From CAZFZQ01 sp964522845 (lineage in GTDB: Bacteria > Patescibacteriota > Patescibacteriia > GCA-002772895): DNA of 7,057 nucleotides. This document shows, piece after piece, positions 4,957-7,057 of this stretch (position 1 is its first letter; every line of letters starts with the position of its first letter). The position numbers and the translations under genes are program-made. Below the pieces are notes generated by a model that searched no databases, was not told the origin of the DNA, and was given only the letters and a program-made list of their open reading frames with translations. The stretch spans positions 1 to 7,057 of the forward strand of contig CAZFZQ010000045.1 in assembly GCA_964522845.1 (NCBI GenBank), given 5' to 3'.

Positions 4957-6348
4957 ATGAAATCACAAACAATTTTTGAATGTTCAAAATGCGGAGCACA
5001 GAGTTCCAAATGGCAGGGACGATGCGTGGAATGCGGAGGATGGGGAACGGTGAAAGAGCAGTTGGTAATTAGTAGTCAGCAGTTAGAAAGAAAGAACATA
5101 CCGGTTGCGGAATTGACGGATTTTAATTCCATCCAAGGACACGATGTACAAAGAACGGCGACGGGTATTGGAGAAGTTGACCGAGTTTTGGGCGGCGGGC
5201 TTGTACCCGGCAGTTTGATTTTAATTTCCGGCGAGCCGGGCATCGGCAAATCCACACTGTTATTACAATTGGCGGCGGCACTATCTCTCCATCCCGTCAT
5301 TGCGAGCCCTTCCGAGGGCGCGGCAATCTCGTCATTTAGCAACGGGATTGCCACGTCGCAGACTCTTCGCAATGACAACAATATCGTCCTTTACAACTCC
5401 GGCGAAGAGTCGGCCGAACAAATAAAAATGCGCTTTGACCGTCTAAGATTAAAAACAAATAACATTAAATATCTGGGCGCGACCGATATTGATGTCATCT
5501 GCGCCACCATTGCCGACAAAAAACCCGCGCTCGCCATTATTGATTCCATTCAAACCGTCACCACGCAAGAAGTGGACTCGTCGCAAGGCAGTGTGGCACA
5601 AATCAAAGCCGCTACGGCAAAACTCGTTGAGGTCGCCAAAAAAAATCGCATTCCAATTATTATCGTGGGCCACATTACCAAAGACGGCGACATCGCCGGC
5701 CCAAAAACCTTGGAGCATATGGTAGACACGGTTTTATATTTTGAAGGCGAAAAATTGTCGCACTATCGGATTTTGCGCGCGGTAAAAAACCGTTTCGGCA
5801 ACACCAATGAAATCGGAATTTTTGAAATGGACTCATTGGGATTGAAAGAAATAAAAAATCCTTCAGCCGCTTTTCTGGAACAAAAAAGCGACGTCTCCGG
5901 CTCGGTTTTAACTTGCGTGTTAAATGGCAACCGGCCATTTTTAGTGGAAATTCAAGCGCTCACCAATCCCACGACTTTCGGCTATCCCCTGCGCAAATCA
6001 TCGGGCTTCGATTTAAACCGCTTGAATATTATCGCGACAATTATCAACCAGCGGACAAATATAAAATGCGCCAACTGCGATATTATTTTGAATGTCGCGG
6101 GCGGAATAAAAATCCAGGATCCGGCCGCGGACTTGGCCGTGGCGCTCGCCATCATCTCATCCCTAAAAAATAAAATTCTGCCGAAAAATTTGGCGGCCAT
6201 CGGCGAGCTGGGCTTGGGCGGCGAAATCCGCCAAGTCGCTCAGCTCGGCAAACGTCAAGAAGAAACCAAACGGCTCGGCATAACGCAAACGATCAGCCCT
6301 CAAAATTACAAAAATTTACAAACTATCGTAAGCGCTTTCACCAATTAG
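4957..6348 (+). CDS. radA: DNA repair protein RadA (Sms), RecA-like branch-migration ATPase
   Basis: RadA is a hexameric ATPase that aids RecA-dependent recombination by driving branch migration. All family parts are present. The C4 zinc finger is at Cys9/12/23/26. The Walker A motif GEPGIGKST is at 92-100, followed by SGEESAEQIKMR (148-159). The Walker B stretch ALAIIDS is at 191-197, and the RadA-specific KNRFG at 277-281. The C-terminal Lon-protease-like domain contains QDPAADLAVALAI (387-399) and GELGLGGEIRQV (416-427). The start gives the usual N terminus directly before the zinc finger. At 463 residues it is slightly longer than typical. The excess is explained by a 27-codon palindromic insert (residues 114-140) between Walker A and the SGEES motif. 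Residues 34-43 (the 5056-5085 region) lie in the variable linker and also look repeat-derived. The frame is intact, so the gene is probably functional. Confidence 0.96.
   Translation: MKSQTIFECSKCGAQSSKWQGRCVECGGWGTVKEQLVISSQQLERKNIPVAELTDFNSIQGHDVQRTATGIGEVDRVLGGGLVPGSLILISGEPGIGKSTLLLQLAAALSLHPVIASPSEGAAISSFSNGIATSQTLRNDNNIVLYNSGEESAEQIKMRFDRLRLKTNNIKYLGATDIDVICATIADKKPALAIIDSIQTVTTQEVDSSQGSVAQIKAATAKLVEVAKKNRIPIIIVGHITKDGDIAGPKTLEHMVDTVLYFEGEKLSHYRILRAVKNRFGNTNEIGIFEMDSLGLKEIKNPSAAFLEQKSDVSGSVLTCVLNGNRPFLVEIQALTNPTTFGYPLRKSSGFDLNRLNIIATIINQRTNIKCANCDIILNVAGGIKIQDPAADLAVALAIISSLKNKILPKNLAAIGELGLGGEIRQVAQLGKRQEETKRLGITQTISPQNYKNLQTIVSAFTN
5296..5376. repeat. 81-bp palindromic element inserted in frame in radA
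   Basis: The outer arms gtcattgcgag (5296-5306) and ttcgcaatgac (5366-5376) are complementary except for one base. The inner arms ggcaatctcgt (5322-5332) and acgggattgcc (5342-5352) also pair with one mismatch, and a small side hairpin (gccct/agggc, 5306-5319) lies between. The length is exactly 27 codons (Val114-Asp140), and the peptide (VIASPSEGAAIS...) has no counterpart in RadA. The arm sequence resembles a palindromic repeat that I recall as widespread in unrelated bacteria; this recollection is unverified. The organisation parallels the protein-coding palindromic elements of Rickettsia. Confidence 0.85.
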
Positions 6349-6491
6349 AAAATCCCGCGTACGGTCGTTCCACGCCAGGTTCCGCAAGACGTTTGTTTGG
6401 AGTAGATTGGTATCATTGGAGACATATGGCAAATATAGCCGGATATGCTGGATATCTTCCAATTCTGCGTACGCAAAGTAGAGATTTATAA
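6345..6491 (+). pseudogene. Possible 3' remnant of an unidentified coding sequence
   Basis: Directly after radA, in another frame, the sequence reads protein-like for about 48 codons (NPAYGRSTPGSARRLFGVDWYH... then MANIAGYAGYLPILRTQSRDL) up to TAA at 6489-6491. There is no upstream ATG in this frame; the only ATG (6426) would give 21 residues. The balanced composition and aromatic residues look more like a gene end than noise. I do not recognise a family. An alternative is a structured RNA, because gcgtacg at 6357-6363 is complementary to cgtacgc at 6468-6474, and attgga (6415-6420) to tccaat (6457-6462). Confidence 0.25.
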
Positions 6492-6492
6492 T
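6487..6492 (+). promoter_or_regulatory. Perfect -10 hexamer (TATAAT) upstream of a candidate small RNA
   Basis: The hexamer predicts transcription from about 6499, roughly 95-100 bases before a strong intrinsic terminator and with no open reading frame worth the name between them. No good -35 is visible, so this rests on the hexamer and the terminator. Confidence 0.4.
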
Positions 6493-6498
6493 AAAACG

Positions 6499-6600
6499 AC
6501 AACTCCTGCAAATCGCAGGTTCGAACCCAACGCTCAAAGATGGAAAACTGCTAATTACAGCAAAAAGGCCGTTCCAAATGTTCATGGAACGGTCTTTTTG
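6499..6600 (+). ncRNA. Candidate small RNA with a tRNA T-arm-like motif
   Basis: The segment between the TATAAT box and the terminator contains a perfect hairpin (cctgc/gcagg, 6505-6519, loop aaatc). It runs directly into GGTTCGAACCC (6518-6528), the consensus T-loop of tRNAs. A complete tRNA cannot be built. The bases after the T-loop (ccaac) do not pair with gcagg, and no acceptor partner or D and anticodon arms of normal spacing are found. It may be a tRNA fragment left by recombination, or a short structured RNA that mimics a T-arm. Confidence 0.35.
6562..6599 (+). terminator. Strong intrinsic terminator (bidirectional form)
   Basis: A 10-pair stem (6567-6576 with 6585-6594, one G-U pair, loop of 8) is followed by TTTTT at 6595-6599 and preceded by AAAAA at 6562-6566, so it can end transcripts on either strand. 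On the plus strand it would end the candidate small RNA, or a long radA transcript. Confidence 0.85.
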
Positions 6601-6607
6601 TCTATTA

Positions 6608-6752
6608 GAGTGCCCGGGAGAGGAATCTCACTGCTCGTCCCGCAGACGGGACTGCGCTTTCGAGAACCTTCAGGTTCTCGAATAACTCTCCACAGAATGT
6701 AGGGAAAAAGCTTTTTCCCTACCACCCTTTTGTTCGAGTCCTCTCCCGCTCA
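6608..6752 (+). ncRNA. Candidate structured RNA (about 145 nt) closed by a 9-12 bp stem
   Basis: cgggagagg (6615-6623) pairs perfectly with cctctcccg (6740-6748). GAG (6608-6610) pairs with CTC (6749-6751) across a 4-base bulge. Inside lie gtcccg-caga-cgggac (6637-6652), an 8-bp hairpin cgagaacc/ggttctcg (6661-6680), and a perfect 22-bp palindrome (6700-6721). An alternative closing stem, ggagag (6617-6622) with ctctcc (6686-6691), would give a tRNA-sized fold. The 3' end reads GTTCGAGTCCTCTCCCGCTCA, which looks like a tRNA T-loop, T-stem and acceptor 3' side, but the T-stem partner AGAGG sits over 100 bases upstream. It matches no tRNA, SRP, 6S, tmRNA or RNase P RNA that I can recognise. A terminator follows within 5 bases. 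The strand is a guess based on the T-loop. Confidence 0.45.
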
Positions 6753-6756
6753 AAAC

Positions 6757-6796
6757 CAAATCAAAAAGCCGAGCTTTTGCTCGACTTTTTGATTTG
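6757..6796 (+). terminator. Long intrinsic terminator hairpin (bidirectional form)
   Basis: caaatcaaaaag (6757-6768) pairs with ctttttgatttg (6785-6796). Within these, cgagc (6770-6774) pairs with gctcg (6779-6783) around a TTTT loop, with one C-A mismatch between the two stems. A-rich and T-rich sides make it work in either direction. It directly follows the candidate structured RNA. Confidence 0.8.
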
Positions 6797-6855
6797 CTGT
6801 AATTATACACTTTGCACGAACTTTTTTCGAGCGGAAACTGAGCGAATGAACCGTC

Positions 6856-6998
6856 CCGCCACCGCTCGCTCCGCTCGCGCATCCCGCAGAAAAATGTTCT
6901 CCGCTTTTTTGATTTTGCGCGCACCAGATTTTTTCTTTTAAAAGGATGAGAACATTTTTCTGCGGGACTCTGCCCTCAATGAATCGGGTAGGTGGCGG
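6856..6998. repeat. Large inverted repeat with a perfect 20-bp arm pair
   Basis: tcccgcagaaaaatgttctc (6882-6901) is exactly complementary to 6948-6967, with a 46-base loop holding T-runs and a gcgcgc core. Outside it, ccgccacc (6856-6863) pairs with ggtggcgg (6991-6998), so the symmetric region is about 143 bp. No gene is seen here. It could be a transcript hairpin, a second non-autonomous mobile element, or the end of a larger repeat. Confidence 0.8.
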
Positions 6999-7013
6999 AA
7001 CTAATGCGGACGA

Positions 7014-7057
7014 AGTTTTGGCAAAACTATTTTTTGGGGAAAGGATTTGCCAAAACT
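7014..7057. repeat. 12-bp inverted repeat at the window end
   Basis: agttttggcaaa (7014-7025) is the exact reverse complement of tttgccaaaact (7046-7057), with a 20-base loop. The second arm ends at the last base of the window, so the repeat may be longer or belong to a feature beyond it. Confidence 0.7.

Larger units (their letters stand above)
6552..6805. mobile_element. Possible MITE-like element with 13-bp terminal inverted repeats
   Basis: taattacagcaaa (6552-6564) is the exact reverse complement of tttgctgtaatta (6793-6805). The outermost bases on both sides are TA, so this can equally be read as 11-bp terminal repeats flanked by a TA target duplication of the type made by IS630/Tc1-mariner transposases. 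The 254-bp interior holds no gene, two bidirectional terminators and a structured segment. No transposase is present; a non-autonomous element is an inference from this single copy. Confidence 0.35.

Noticed and set aside
5056..5085. Second repeat-derived insertion in radA (aattagtagtcagcagttag region)
   Set aside because: It looks repeat-like, but it lies in the naturally variable linker after the zinc finger and has no clear internal symmetry, so I do not claim it as a separate element.
6316..6585. Minus-strand open frame of 89 codons
   Set aside because: It reads through the terminator hairpin and the T-loop motif, where GFEP is simply the antisense of a T-arm. This is a typical spurious frame.
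6445..6702. Plus-strand open frame of 85 codons
   Set aside because: It crosses a strong terminator and the structured segment and has no protein-like domain pattern.
6608..6752. Ordinary tRNA-Ser or other long-variable-arm tRNA
   Set aside because: No 7-base anticodon loop on a 5-bp stem and no adjacent T-stem 5' strand can be found; the canonical cloverleaf does not form.
6670..6924. Minus-strand open frame of 84 codons
   Set aside because: It is composed of antisense hairpin arms and a terminator, with Arg/Lys/Ser-rich composition typical of a non-coding frame.
1..7057. CRISPR array
   Set aside because: There is no set of regularly spaced direct repeats with unique spacers, and no cas gene.

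Overview
The window looks like a piece of a reduced-genome bacterium, most likely a member of the Candidate Phyla Radiation (Patescibacteria). The grounds are a membrane protein joining a VirB2-like pilin segment to a C39-like peptidase, a lone LemA protein, a signal-anchored beta-propeller, start codons without nearby Shine-Dalgarno sequences, and short AT-rich tandem or palindromic repeats inside and between genes. The taxon is an inference; no rRNA or other decisive marker is present.

Layout. Positions 1-60 hold a perfect 32-bp palindrome and a related heptamer. lemA (62-616) is on the minus strand and diverges, across 64 bp, from a phosphomannomutase/phosphoglucomutase gene (681-2024). 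Next, on the plus strand, come a 79-residue membrane protein (2037-2276), a membrane-anchored beta-propeller protein (2302-3510), an 80-bp spacer with two interlocking inverted repeats, a pilin-like/C39 peptidase gene split by a frameshift (3591-4908), and radA (4957-6348). The last 709 bases (6349-7057) contain no convincing intact gene. They hold a possible gene remnant, a perfect -10 hexamer followed by a candidate small RNA and strong terminator, a 13-bp inverted repeat enclosing a structured segment with a second terminator, and further large inverted repeats up to the window edge.

The genes do not form one pathway. The hexose-phosphate mutase belongs to sugar-nucleotide and cell-surface glycan metabolism. 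LemA, the small membrane protein, the propeller and the pilin/C39 protein are all envelope or exported proteins. RadA is a recombination and repair factor. The minimal spacing and individual -10-like hexamers suggest separately transcribed genes, at least one possibly leaderless, rather than one operon.

The most notable features are an 81-bp palindromic repeat inserted exactly in frame (27 codons) in the ATPase domain of radA, a heptanucleotide repeat read through in the mutase gene, the broken pilin/C39 gene, the interlocked inverted repeats in front of it, and the RNA-like element at 6552-6805.
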